Shown in pieces: positions 53,790 to 62,719 of a stretch of DNA of 64,000 bases; position 1 is the first letter of the stretch, and each line of letters starts with the position of its first letter. The DNA is taken from positions 2,046,001-2,110,000 of the forward strand of contig NZ_WUAG01000001.1 of assembly GCF_009828855.1 (NCBI RefSeq). Direction: 5' to 3'. This DNA comes from Psychromonas sp. L1A2 (GTDB lineage Bacteria > Pseudomonadota > Gammaproteobacteria > Enterobacterales > Psychromonadaceae). A program made the translations under genes and the position numbers. A model generated the notes under the pieces. That model was given only the letters and a program-made list of their open reading frames with translations. It had not been told where the DNA came from and made no database searches.

Positions 53790-55088
53790 CTAATTGGTTA
53801 AAATATCTGAAACGGTGTGAAAAGAACCGAATACAATCACTATATCAGATGCGCCAACATTCTTAACTACCTTATCAACAGCACTGACAACATTTTTATA
53901 ACAGGTCACAATATGATCATTGTTTAAGCTTTTTTTGTAAGCCTCTAAAAGAGTCTCTGCTGAAGCCCCTCTATAACAATTTAAGTCGACAAAACTATAA
54001 TCTGAAATTTGTAAATTGATTGCAGACAAGGTTGTAATCATGTCTTTATCTGACAACATGCCAACAATTCCATGTACTTTACAGTTCCCCCCTTTAGTCT
54101 CTTTTAAACGTTTTAATTGAGATGCTAAATATTCTGCAGATTGAGGGTTATGGGCAACATCGATATACAGGTCACAATCGTAACCGGTCAAGGCTTGTAG
54201 CCGACCAATCAATGATGCACTTTCAATGGAAGTAATCAATTGTTCAGGTTTAATATTAAGCGCTAAGGCTTCAATTACCGCAAGCGCTGTTGAGGCATTT
54301 TGCATTGGCATTAATGTTTGCTTAATGGGCGATAATGTTTGTTTACCATTCCATGCCCAAGTATTGTCATCAAGTACTTCAAAAGAGAAATCTCGGGAAG
54401 CCAATTTTAATTGTGATGAAATAGCAGCTGCATGGTCAATAATTGATTGTGGCACATCGAGCTCTCCGCAAATAGCTGGTTTATTTGCTCTGAATACGCC
54501 TGCTTTTTCAAAACCAATGACTTCTCGATCACTACCAAGCCAATCAATATGATCTATCCCTATCGTAGTCACCACACTAATATCTGACTCAACCATATTG
54601 GTTGCATCTAAACGCCCACCTAGCCCTACTTCTAACAGGATATAATCACATTGCTGTTGTTGTAAAAGATATAAACACGCTAATGTTGCATATTCAAAGT
54701 AACTAAGTGATATATCAAGACGTGCTTTTTCAATAACAGCAAATGCTTCACAATGCTGTTGATCATCAAGTTCAACAGAATTAATACGAAGACGTTCATT
54801 ATAACGGTGGATATGAGGAGAACTGTAGACACCGACTTTGAAACCTGCATCAATCAGTATTTTTTCTAAATAAGCGCAAGTCGTTCCTTTACCATTAGTA
54901 CCTGCAACGGTAATTACTTTTGCATCAAAATTGATTAGATTTAAACGTTTACCCACTTCAGTAATTCGCTTTAGACCTAATTCAATGACATTTGGGTGTA
55001 GTTGTTCTAAATGTTTTAACCAAGTCGCTAAATCATTAGCAGAAAAAGACGCATTTTCAATTTTAGTTGTCATAGAGTTTTGTCGCAT
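53790..55088 (-). CDS. folC: Bifunctional folylpolyglutamate/dihydrofolate synthase
   Basis: Adds glutamate to dihydropteroate and to folates with ATP. The Mur-ligase-type P-loop ITVAGTNGKGTTCAYLEKIL, GVYSSPHIHRYNERLRI, EVGLGGRLDATN, IDHIDWLGSDREVIGFEKAGVFR and IDVAHNPQSAEYL are visible. The frame extends to 55115, but ATG 55088 forms a TAATG overlap with the truA stop, and ATG 55073 is a second candidate; both give a length near the family's 420-430. In E. coli accD lies directly upstream; here truA does. Confidence 0.94.
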   Translation of the reverse strand: MRQNSMTTKIENASFSANDLATWLKHLEQLHPNVIELGLKRITEVGKRLNLINFDAKVITVAGTNGKGTTCAYLEKILIDAGFKVGVYSSPHIHRYNERLRINSVELDDQQHCEAFAVIEKARLDISLSYFEYATLACLYLLQQQQCDYILLEVGLGGRLDATNMVESDISVVTTIGIDHIDWLGSDREVIGFEKAGVFRANKPAICGELDVPQSIIDHAAAISSQLKLASRDFSFEVLDDNTWAWNGKQTLSPIKQTLMPMQNASTALAVIEALALNIKPEQLITSIESASLIGRLQALTGYDCDLYIDVAHNPQSAEYLASQLKRLKETKGGNCKVHGIVGMLSDKDMITTLSAINLQISDYSFVDLNCYRGASAETLLEAYKKSLNNDHIVTCYKNVVSAVDKVVKNVGASDIVIVFGSFHTVSDILTN

Positions 55089-55873
55089 TAAATGTCTAAA
55101 AATAAAGGACCGCAAGCAGGTCTTGGTAAATCAAATTTTTCTGGGTAATCCACTTCAACAAGATATAAACCACCGGGTTTAGCTGTTGCTGCCGCTTTTG
55201 ATCTGTCTTTATAACTAAGCAAAGTACCTAACCAATCAACAGGTTGTTTGCCTTGCCCTACTTCAATTAAACTTCCAGCAATATTGCGCACCATGTGGTG
55301 TAAAAATGCATTGGCTTTAATATCAATAATAATAAAATCACTACGACGTGTAATATTTAAAGACTCAATGCTACGCACAGGGCTATTTGCCTGGCAATGT
55401 AATGCTCTAAAAGAAGTAAAGTCATGTTCACCAACTATAAACTGTCCTGCTTGCTGCATTATATCTGCATCTAAATCACAGTGATAATGGCTTAAACCTT
55501 TACTTAAAATACCCGGACGGTAAACACCATTATAAATAATGTAACGGTAACGACGTGCCGTTGCACTAAATCGTGCATGAAATGACTCATCAACTTCTTT
55601 AACCCAGCGTACTGCTATATCGCCGGGTAATTTAGCATTCACACCTAATGTCCAAGCACTCACTTGTCGGTCTGAATTGGTTTCAAAATGAACAACTTGT
55701 CCAGTACCATGAACACCGGCATCAGTTCGTCCTGCACAATTGACTGTTACGGGATGGTTTGCAATATTTGATAATGCTTTTTCTAGCTCTTCTTGAACCG
55801 AATTAACTTCTTTTTGTCTTTGCCAACCAAAATAATTAGCACCATCGTATTCAATACCTAAAGCTATGCGCAT
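55088..55873 (-). CDS. truA: tRNA pseudouridine(38-40) synthase
   Basis: Converts U38-U40 in the anticodon arm of many tRNAs to pseudouridine. The 261-residue protein has the catalytic Asp51 in [19 protein letters not shown], the start [19 protein letters not shown] and the C-terminal [20 protein letters not shown]. Its stop codon overlaps the likely folC start, so truA heads a truA-folC-dedD-cvpA cluster. Confidence 0.96.
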   Translation of the reverse strand: MRIALGIEYDGANYFGWQRQKEVNSVQEELEKALSNIANHPVTVNCAGRTDAGVHGTGQVVHFETNSDRQVSAWTLGVNAKLPGDIAVRWVKEVDESFHARFSATARRYRYIIYNGVYRPGILSKGLSHYHCDLDADIMQQAGQFIVGEHDFTSFRALHCQANSPVRSIESLNITRRSDFIIIDIKANAFLHHMVRNIAGSLIEVGQGKQPVDWLGTLLSYKDRSKAAATAKPGGLYLVEVDYPEKFDLPRPACGPLFLDI

Positions 55874-55997
55874 TCGAAACCATCCTTTGAAAAAACGCTA
55901 GTATATACAAATGTTTAAAAATTTAAACCAACAACAAGCAGTTAGCGATGAACAACTTCATTAACTGACGAAAAATCAATCAACAAAATACAGATAT

Positions 55998-56023
55998 AAA
56001 AATGGCAGCCAAGGCTGCCATTT
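55998..56023 (-). terminator. Terminator of topA
   Basis: AAATGGCAGCC / GGCTGCCATTT, nearly loop-less 11-bp dyad, followed on the minus strand by TTTTTATA. It lies 18 bp after the topA stop codon. Confidence 0.88.
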
Positions 56024-56040
56024 AAAGAAAGTTTAAAACG

Positions 56041-58701
56041 CTATTTTTTAGCTTTCGCTTTTTTAGCCACTTTCTTTTTAGGAATTTCTTCTACCCATTT
56101 ATTATCAATATACTTAGCCGTCCAGCCTGTTGCTTTTTTATCTATTTCTGTCATCACATATTGTTCTTTATTTTTACGGCTATAACGAACAACAGCTAGA
56201 TTGCCTTCGGGATCTTTTTGAGGCGCATCCGCTAGGTAATAAAACTTCTCAGAAATTCTATCGCGGAATTTAGCTAACTCAACCACTTTAGGCGCACGTG
56301 TTTCCCGAGAGCGAGGGAATGTACTTGCCGCTAAGAAGATACCTGCAGCGCCATCACGAAGAATGAAATAAGCATCACTTTGCTCACATTCTAATTCAGG
56401 TAAATGCACTGCATCTTCTTTGGGTGGAGCCACTTCACCACTACGTAATATCTTACGTGTATTTTTACATTCTTCGTTAGTACAATCCATGTATTTACCA
56501 AAGCGGCCATCTTTAAGCTGCATATCGGTACCACACTTATCACACTCAACAATTGGGCCGTCATAACCTTTGATTTTAAACTCACCAAATTCGACGGTAT
56601 GACCATCACAAAGTGGATTATTGCCACAAACATGTAGTTTACGTGTTTCGTCGATTAAGTAACTATCCATTGCTGTATCACACTTAGGACAACGATGTTT
56701 TGCCATTAAAGCTGCTGTTTCAAGGTCTTCAGAACTTAATATATCTTCAACTTCTTCACCATCAACTAAATTGATCGTGGTTTTACAACGTTCTTTTGGT
56801 GGTAATGCATAACCAGAACAACCAAGAAAAACACCTGTACTCGCAGTACGAATACCCATTGGACGGTCACAAGTTGGGCAAGAAACTTCATCAATAATAA
56901 CCGGATCATTAAGACGCATTCCACCTTCTTCAACAGGTAATTCGGCTTTATCAAGTTGAGTTGTTAGGTTTTTATAAAATCTATCTAACTCTTTATGCCA
57001 ATCCGCATTACCTTCTGCTATAGCATCTAACTTTTCTTCCATTGCTTTTGTGAAGTCGTAGCTCATTAAGTCAGTAAAGTTTTCAGTTAAACGATCGGTA
57101 ACAATTTCACCCATTTTGACCGCAAAGAAACGACGTTTGTCGACTTTCACATAACCACGATCTTGAATGGTTGAGATAATGCTTGCGTAAGTTGATGGTC
57201 GGCCAATACCTTGCTTTTCTAATTCTTTAACCAATGCCGCTTCAGAGAAACGTGCAGGTGGTTTAGTAAAGTGTTGTAGTGGCTCTAGTTCAACTAAGGT
57301 TAACTCTTCACCCACTTTTAAATCTGGTAGATGAATTTCATCAGCTTTACTTTTTGTTACTGGTTGTGCTTTCGTCCAACCTGCAAAACGTAACGTACGA
57401 CCTTTTGCACGTAATTTATAATCGCCAGCTTGAATAACCAACGTTGATGAATCGTATAATGCGGGTAGCATTTGACACGCTAAAAATTGACGCCAAATAA
57501 GCTCATATAAACGTTTTGCATCTTTGTCTGTTACATCAATCAATTCGGCACGTTGTACAACATCCGAAGGACGGATTGCTTCATGGGCTTCTTGCGCCCC
57601 TGCTTTACTGCTGTATGACACTGCATTTTCTGGTAAATAATTACTACCAAATTCTTTTTCAATAAACTCACGAGCAGATGCAACAGCATCTTTACTTAAG
57701 TTTGTTGAATCGGTACGCATATAAGTAATGTAACCTGCTTCATACAAACGTTGAGCAAGCATCATGGTTTTCTTAACACCGAAACCCAAACGCGTACTCG
57801 CTGCTTGTTGTAAAGTTGAAGTGATAAATGGTGCACTTGCTTTACTGGTTGTTGGCTTATCTTCACGAGAATGTAGTGTGTAAGTCGCATCTTTTAATGC
57901 GTCTACAGCAACGGCTGTTTCTTGTTCATTAACAGGTGCAAAAGTTTTATCATTTTGTTTATAAACTTCTAAACGTAAAGAGGTGTTGTCTTGAGAAATA
58001 GTTTGAGCATGAAGGTCCCAGAACTCAACAGGGTTAAATGCTTTGATTAAACGTTCACGTTCGACCAATAATTTAACAGCAACAGATTGAACTCGGCCTG
58101 CAGATAAGCCTCGTGCTACTTTTTTCCAAAGTAACGGTGAAACCATAAAACCAACTAATCGGTCCAAGAAACGACGCGTTTGTTGAGCATTTACACCATC
58201 AACATTTAATTCAGTTGGATGTTTAAAGGCTTCTTGAATCGCTGATTCTGTAATTTCATTAAAAACAACACGTTGATACTTACTGTGATCGCCCCCTAAA
58301 ATTTCTCTAAGGTGCCAAGCAATCGCTTCCCCTTCCCTATCCAAATCGGTTGCGAGATAGATAGTGGGAGCATCTTCAGCAAGTTTTAATAATTCATCAA
58401 CTACTTTTTCTTTGCCGGGTAAGATTTCATAATTTGCAGCCCAGTTATTTTTTGGGTCAATCCCCATTCGAGTAACTAATGCAGCTTGTGTTCTTTTTGC
58501 TGTTTCTTTTGCTTTTTGGGCGGGAGTTAAACCAGCTAAAGATTTTTTCTTTTTAGCATCAATAGATTTTTTAGCACTACCACTTGTTGGTAAATCACGC
58601 ACGTGCCCAACACTTGATTTTACAATAAAATCTTTGCCTAAATATTTATTGATTGTTTTTGCTTTGGCAGGTGATTCTACGATAACCAGAGATTTGCTCA
58701 T
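56041..58701 (-). CDS. topA: DNA topoisomerase I
   Basis: Type IA topoisomerase that relaxes negative supercoils. The 886-residue protein (E. coli 865) has the TOPRIM domain ([15 protein letters not shown]; metal motif [10 protein letters not shown], Asp119/Asp121), the active-site Tyr327 in [11 protein letters not shown], and C-terminal zinc-ribbon units with CPTC, CPKC and CDKC starts. A Lys-rich end ([12 protein letters not shown]) may bind DNA. In E. coli topA neighbours sohB and yciK, and the same group is present here. Confidence 0.97.
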   Translation of the reverse strand: MSKSLVIVESPAKAKTINKYLGKDFIVKSSVGHVRDLPTSGSAKKSIDAKKKKSLAGLTPAQKAKETAKRTQAALVTRMGIDPKNNWAANYEILPGKEKVVDELLKLAEDAPTIYLATDLDREGEAIAWHLREILGGDHSKYQRVVFNEITESAIQEAFKHPTELNVDGVNAQQTRRFLDRLVGFMVSPLLWKKVARGLSAGRVQSVAVKLLVERERLIKAFNPVEFWDLHAQTISQDNTSLRLEVYKQNDKTFAPVNEQETAVAVDALKDATYTLHSREDKPTTSKASAPFITSTLQQAASTRLGFGVKKTMMLAQRLYEAGYITYMRTDSTNLSKDAVASAREFIEKEFGSNYLPENAVSYSSKAGAQEAHEAIRPSDVVQRAELIDVTDKDAKRLYELIWRQFLACQMLPALYDSSTLVIQAGDYKLRAKGRTLRFAGWTKAQPVTKSKADEIHLPDLKVGEELTLVELEPLQHFTKPPARFSEAALVKELEKQGIGRPSTYASIISTIQDRGYVKVDKRRFFAVKMGEIVTDRLTENFTDLMSYDFTKAMEEKLDAIAEGNADWHKELDRFYKNLTTQLDKAELPVEEGGMRLNDPVIIDEVSCPTCDRPMGIRTASTGVFLGCSGYALPPKERCKTTINLVDGEEVEDILSSEDLETAALMAKHRCPKCDTAMDSYLIDETRKLHVCGNNPLCDGHTVEFGEFKIKGYDGPIVECDKCGTDMQLKDGRFGKYMDCTNEECKNTRKILRSGEVAPPKEDAVHLPELECEQSDAYFILRDGAAGIFLAASTFPRSRETRAPKVVELAKFRDRISEKFYYLADAPQKDPEGNLAVVRYSRKNKEQYVMTEIDKKATGWTAKYIDNKWVEEIPKKKVAKKAKAKK

Positions 58702-58832
58702 ATTGCTTTAATACCTAATAAATAGTCTTGTTTCAGAAAGAATGTTAACTCGTCCAATGAATTTCTCTTTTTTATATAATCCAAAGTTTTAACTAATAGC
58801 AACCTATTTTTTATATTTTTGGAAGATACAAA

Positions 58833-58864
58833 TAAAAAGCCGACTTGTTAATCGTCGGCTTTTT
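58833..58864 (-). terminator. Terminator of sohB
   Basis: AAAAAGCCGAC / GTCGGCTTTTT, 11-bp stem with a 9-nt loop, T-run on the minus strand. Confidence 0.88.
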
Positions 58865-58885
58865 AACATATTTTAATGCATAAAG

Positions 58886-59935
58886 TTATTTAAACATTCT
58901 TGATACATTAGTTTGCATTATAGTTAAAAAACTGGATTCTACAGATGAAGCGACACTTTTTCCTATTTTTTCAGCTAATTTTTTACTTTTTTGATAACGG
59001 ACTTGAACAATATGTCTAGAATCGAGTTGTTCTAACAAGTAATCATCGCTTGTTTGGATTTTATCAACCAATTCAAGATCAAGGGCTTGCGAACCATACC
59101 AATGCTCACCAGTGGCGATTTTATCAATATTTAATTGTGGGCGATGCTCACTCACAAAATGTTTAAATAATTGATGTGTTTCTTCTAATTCTTGTTTGAA
59201 CTTCTCACGACCCAGGTCATCGTTTTCGCCAAACATAGTCAATGTTCGTTTGTATTGGCCTGCAGTAAGTTGTTCAAATTCAACATCATGTTTTTTGAGC
59301 AATTTATTAAAATTAGGAATTTGTGCAATAACACCGATTGAACCAATAATAGAAAAAGGAGCTGCTATTACTTTATCTGCAACACAAGCCATCATGTAAC
59401 CACCGCTCGCAGCCACTTTATCAACAGAGATCGTCAGTGAAATATTCTTATCTTTTAAACGTTGTAATTGTGAAGCTGCAAGTCCATAACCATGTACCAT
59501 ACCGCCGCCACTTTCTAAACGTACAAACACTTCATCTTTTTCAGATGCTACGCTTATAATAGCGGTGATTTCTTCACGCAATGAAGACACTTCCTTTGCA
59601 TCAATGCTTCCTTTAAAATCAATCACATAAAGCTGTGGAGAGTTTTCTGGCTGTGACGTTTTACTTGCTAATTTCTTTTCTTCTTTTTGTTTTATTTTAA
59701 GTGCTTTTTTATCTTCTTTATGTTGTGCTTTTAGTTGAGCAGAAGTTAATAATTGTTCTGATATAGACTTTTTTGTTTCGTTAATTTTTTCAGACAGATC
59801 CGTTATTTCTAACTCACCTTTTTTGGCTTTTTGTTTACTCGTTAAGGCTATAATTGCAATTAAAATAGCAACGATAGTGATTAAAAATGTGATAGCTTTG
59901 GCTAAAAATAACCCGTACTGTAATAAATAATCCAA
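58886..59935 (-). CDS. sohB: Inner-membrane peptidase SohB
   Basis: S49-family signal-peptide-peptidase-like serine protease of 349 residues (E. coli SohB 349). An N-terminal helix (about 8-32) is followed by a Lys-rich coiled-coil-like segment (45-95) and the protease domain with RLESGGGMVHGYG and the nucleophile region VAASGGYMMACVADKVIA (Ser177). It is divergent from yciK and upstream of topA on the same strand; a terminator separates it from topA. Confidence 0.95.
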   Translation of the reverse strand: MDYLLQYGLFLAKAITFLITIVAILIAIIALTSKQKAKKGELEITDLSEKINETKKSISEQLLTSAQLKAQHKEDKKALKIKQKEEKKLASKTSQPENSPQLYVIDFKGSIDAKEVSSLREEITAIISVASEKDEVFVRLESGGGMVHGYGLAASQLQRLKDKNISLTISVDKVAASGGYMMACVADKVIAAPFSIIGSIGVIAQIPNFNKLLKKHDVEFEQLTAGQYKRTLTMFGENDDLGREKFKQELEETHQLFKHFVSEHRPQLNIDKIATGEHWYGSQALDLELVDKIQTSDDYLLEQLDSRHIVQVRYQKSKKLAEKIGKSVASSVESSFLTIMQTNVSRMFK

Positions 59936-60061
59936 AATAAATCCTCTTTATATAATATATGCGCTTATCATGACAAAAAATGTCCCAACCTACAAAAGAG
60001 TTTGAGTGTTTTTTTTAAAAAAAAGTTATCATGTCACTTTTTACTAATAAGAGACTATTAA

Positions 60062-60796
60062 ATGGATTACATCGCACCTGATAATTTATTAGCAGATAAA
60101 ACTATCCTAATCACTGGCGCTGGTGCTGGTATAGGTAAAGCGTTAGCCATTAAATGTGCTGAACTTGGCGCTAATGTGATTCTATTAGGAAAAACAGTTA
60201 AAAAGTTAGAAGCAGTTTATGATCAGATTGAAGCGTTAAATAAAAAATCTGCCGCTATTTTACCTGTAGACCTAAATGGTGCCACTGAAGAGCATTATCG
60301 TGATATGGCTGATACGGTATTACGTGAATATGGTAAATTAGATGGGCTTGTTCATAATGCTAGTCATTTAGGCGTATTAAGTCCTTTCACACAAATTGAA
60401 AATACAATGTGGGATCAGGTAATGCAAACTAATCTCAATGCTGGATTTTTAATGACTAAATATTTAATTCCAGTATTAGAAAAGGCACAAAATGCTAGTA
60501 CAATATTTACAACGTCAAGTGTTGGTCTTAAAGGTAGAGCATATTGGGGTCCTTATAGCGTTTCTAAGTTCGCAACAGAAGGCATGATGCAAGTAGTTGC
60601 CGATGAATACGAAAACAGCTCTCTGCGCTTTAATGCGATTAACCCGGGTGCAACTAAGACTGCAATGCGTGCCAGTGCCTACCCTGCTGAAGATGTCAGT
60701 TTACTTAAAACACCAGAAGAAATTTTAGCCGTTTATTTGTACTTATTAGGCGATGATAGCATCCAAGTTACAGGACAACGATTCAACGCTCAGTAA
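60062..60796 (+). CDS. yciK: YciK family short-chain dehydrogenase
   Basis: SDR-family NAD(P)-dependent oxidoreductase (244 aa) with the cofactor motif TGAGAGIGKA (about 21-30), VHNASHLGVL and the catalytic YSVSK (Tyr and Lys) after a TTSSVG serine. It matches YciK, whose natural substrate is unknown. The ATG has no strong Shine-Dalgarno. It is divergent from sohB, keeping the yciK-sohB-topA neighbourhood of enterobacteria, though yciO/btuR are absent here. Confidence 0.93.
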   Translation: MDYIAPDNLLADKTILITGAGAGIGKALAIKCAELGANVILLGKTVKKLEAVYDQIEALNKKSAAILPVDLNGATEEHYRDMADTVLREYGKLDGLVHNASHLGVLSPFTQIENTMWDQVMQTNLNAGFLMTKYLIPVLEKAQNASTIFTTSSVGLKGRAYWGPYSVSKFATEGMMQVVADEYENSSLRFNAINPGATKTAMRASAYPAEDVSLLKTPEEILAVYLYLLGDDSIQVTGQRFNAQ

Positions 60797-60900
60797 TGCT
60801 ATAACAGCCTAACTCAGTACTCTAGTCGCCCTCACCCTTTCTTTATTATAAAGTAATAAGCGCAATTACCTTCTGCGCAATTACCTTCTGATAGATAAAT

Positions 60901-60925
60901 AAAAAGGCAGCTAGGCTGCCTTTTT
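60901..60925 (+). terminator. Terminator of yciK
   Basis: AAAAAGGCAGC / GCTGCCTTTTT with a 3-nt loop, 104 bp after the stop codon. Confidence 0.88.
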
Positions 60926-60989
60926 GTTAACTAGTTTTTCATTAAATGATTTTAATTAAATTAAAACCTAAGCAAAACTTGTGTATTAA

Positions 60990-61071
60990 TACCTATTACA
61001 TTAAGTATGTTATCTAAATTTTGCGATGGAAAAACAGTTCAATTCAGATAAGCTATTTATTGTGATTGGTA
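60990..61071 (+). mobile_element. MITE family 1, internally deleted 82-bp copy with TAA duplication
   Basis: Has the left half (TACCTATTACATTAAGTATG ... TTTTGCGATGGAAAAACAG) joined to the right end (AGATAAGCTATTTATTGTGATTGGTA), with TAA at 60987-60989 and 61072-61074. The right duplication directly touches the lpxM stop codon (61075-61077, minus strand). Confidence 0.9.
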
Positions 61072-61074
61072 TAA

Positions 61075-62043
61075 CTATTCTTTATATATTTTTAACCCTT
61101 CTTCAGGTCTTGTTTTAAATAGTTTTAGCGTCCACATATATTGAGCTTTATTTTCATTGATCACTTTTTCAATAGCGGCATTCATTAAATCAGTATCTTG
61201 TTGTTCATTTCCACTTGGAATTGTATTTAAAGGCGCGTGACAAATAACATCTATTTTGCCTGTTTTAGCGTTATAAGATGTATAAGTAGGAATAACCACG
61301 GCACGCCCTAATTTAGCCAAGCGTCCAATGACTGGCAGTGTTGCTTTTTGGGTTGCATAAAATGAGGAAAAAAGACTGTTGTCACGTCCATGATCTTCAT
61401 CTGGCAGATAGTAAAAATGTGCTTTATCTCGTAAGCTTTTAATACAAGGTTTTAAACCTTCACTACGGTGATAAAGTGTTCCTTTATCATTCAATCTACT
61501 AAAACGAGTTCGATAGTTGGTAACAAACCAATCGAAAATAGGATTGTTATAATCATTAAACATACTAGATAAAGGATAACCACGAGCTGAAATCGCAGCA
61601 ACACCCGCAAAATCAACACCATAACAATGTGGGGCTAAAAAAATGATAGCTTGTTCAGCCGCTTCAGCTTCTTTTACAAAGTGTTCACCAACAAAGTTAA
61701 TACGTTTACGTAAAAAACTTTTACTACGAAAAGCTATTTCACCTAGTGAAAGCGCTATTTGAGCAACTGAACGAAAATTTTCTCGCATGAGCGCATCTTT
61801 TTCTAATTCGGTATATTCAGGAAAACACAATCCAAGATTGATAAATGCAATTCTTTTACGTTTTTTTAAAAAATTAGCACTATAGAGTTTATCCGCAAGC
61901 CATGCTGCAAACTTATCTTTTGAAGAGGCAGGTATGTAACTGCAAATAAATAATAAAGCTAATAGTAGCCAAGTTCCCCAGTATTTTGGAAGGAAATGCT
62001 TTGCTTTAAGTGAAGTATCAAAACGAGAATTATATTGGGTCAT
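61075..62043 (-). CDS. lpxM: Lipid A late acyltransferase, LpxM-like
   Basis: Inner-membrane acyltransferase (322 aa) of the HtrB/MsbB family that adds a secondary acyl chain to Kdo2-lipid A. The catalytic HX4D motif is His139-Asp144 in APHCYGVDFAG. An N-terminal helix (about 23-38) anchors it. The stretch YLPDEDHGRDNSLFSSFYAT followed by KATLPVIGRLAKLGRAVVIP follows the LpxM (MsbB) pattern rather than LpxL. It is a single gene with the SRP RNA gene just upstream on the same strand, and a MITE abuts its stop codon. Confidence 0.88.
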   Translation of the reverse strand: MTQYNSRFDTSLKAKHFLPKYWGTWLLLALLFICSYIPASSKDKFAAWLADKLYSANFLKKRKRIAFINLGLCFPEYTELEKDALMRENFRSVAQIALSLGEIAFRSKSFLRKRINFVGEHFVKEAEAAEQAIIFLAPHCYGVDFAGVAAISARGYPLSSMFNDYNNPIFDWFVTNYRTRFSRLNDKGTLYHRSEGLKPCIKSLRDKAHFYYLPDEDHGRDNSLFSSFYATQKATLPVIGRLAKLGRAVVIPTYTSYNAKTGKIDVICHAPLNTIPSGNEQQDTDLMNAAIEKVINENKAQYMWTLKLFKTRPEEGLKIYKE

Positions 62044-62092
62044 ATTTAGACCTTTAGAAACTAAGAGTGATTAGATTATATAGAGATATTTG

Positions 62093-62210
62093 GGTGGGTG
62101 GTAGACCTCCCAGCAAACTCTCGGCACTTGAATCACCTACTATGGCTGCTGCCTTCCGGCTCTGACCAGGTTAATAAGTTATCAATGCGAGAAACCAAGA
62201 GGCCTACCAT
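62093..62210 (-). ncRNA. ffs: 4.5S (small bacterial) signal recognition particle RNA
   Basis: On the minus strand the conserved SRP domain IV tip reads CCTGGTCAGAGCCGGAAGG then CAGCAGCCATAGTAGG, nearly the E. coli sequence including the GGAA tetraloop and the asymmetric internal loop that bind Ffh. The ends GGTAGGCCTCTTGG and CTGGGAGGTCTACC pair as the long closing helix, and the 3' end CCACCC resembles E. coli. It guides nascent membrane proteins to the translocon with Ffh and FtsY. Exact ends are estimated. Confidence 0.95.
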
Positions 62211-62217
62211 TGTCACT

Positions 62218-62241
62218 GCATCAAGCCTTAACACTTGATGC
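62218..62241 (-). other. Leader hairpin between the ffs promoter and the mature RNA
   Basis: GCATCAAG and CTTGATGC, a perfect 8-bp stem with an 8-nt loop, lie between the predicted transcription start and the mature 5' end. It would be removed with the 5' leader, which in E. coli is cut off by RNase P. Confidence 0.5.
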
Positions 62242-62246
62242 GAGGA

Positions 62247-62274
62247 ATTATACGTAAGCAGAATCATAATTCAA
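62247..62274 (-). promoter_or_regulatory. Promoter of ffs (sigma-70 type)
   Basis: A consensus -10 box TATAAT (62247-62252) and a -35-like TTGAAT (62269-62274), 16 bp apart on the minus strand, put the start about 30 nt before the mature RNA. Confidence 0.65.
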
Positions 62275-62719
62275 TAGATAAATGAGTATAATGAGTCTAA
62301 GCGATTAAATAGTCAGCACTTTTAGCAAATAATATTTAGTATGGTTAAAAATAGTAATTAAAACGGTGCAATCCAGGCTTTTTTCAACTTTATAAATATG
62401 ATTTCTTTTAATACGGCTCAAATTAAAGTTAATAAATAAAGTCGCTAAACTTATTTTTTTAATTTACAAATTCGAAAATGTACTGAATTACGACACTATT
62501 AATTTGTTAATTTAATAAGCGTTGAACAAAAGAAACGAAATTAATCACGCTAGTTTGTAATTAATCTCTGTTCAGGAAGAAAAGTGTTAACCTTATTAAA
62601 GATGGGGCAATGATTGAAAAAAGAGAGGAAGCGAAGTCCTCTTCTTTAACTAAGTACATCAATTAATAATTTTAACTTTGTATGCGATTAGAAATAATAA
62701 ATAAGTGTCAAAGTAAACA

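Larger units (their letters stand above)
62211..62719. other. Intergenic region between ffs and pssA
   Basis: About 510 bp. Apart from the ffs leader and promoter (62218-62274), no gene, repeat or terminator was recognised in 62275-62719. Confidence 0.5.
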
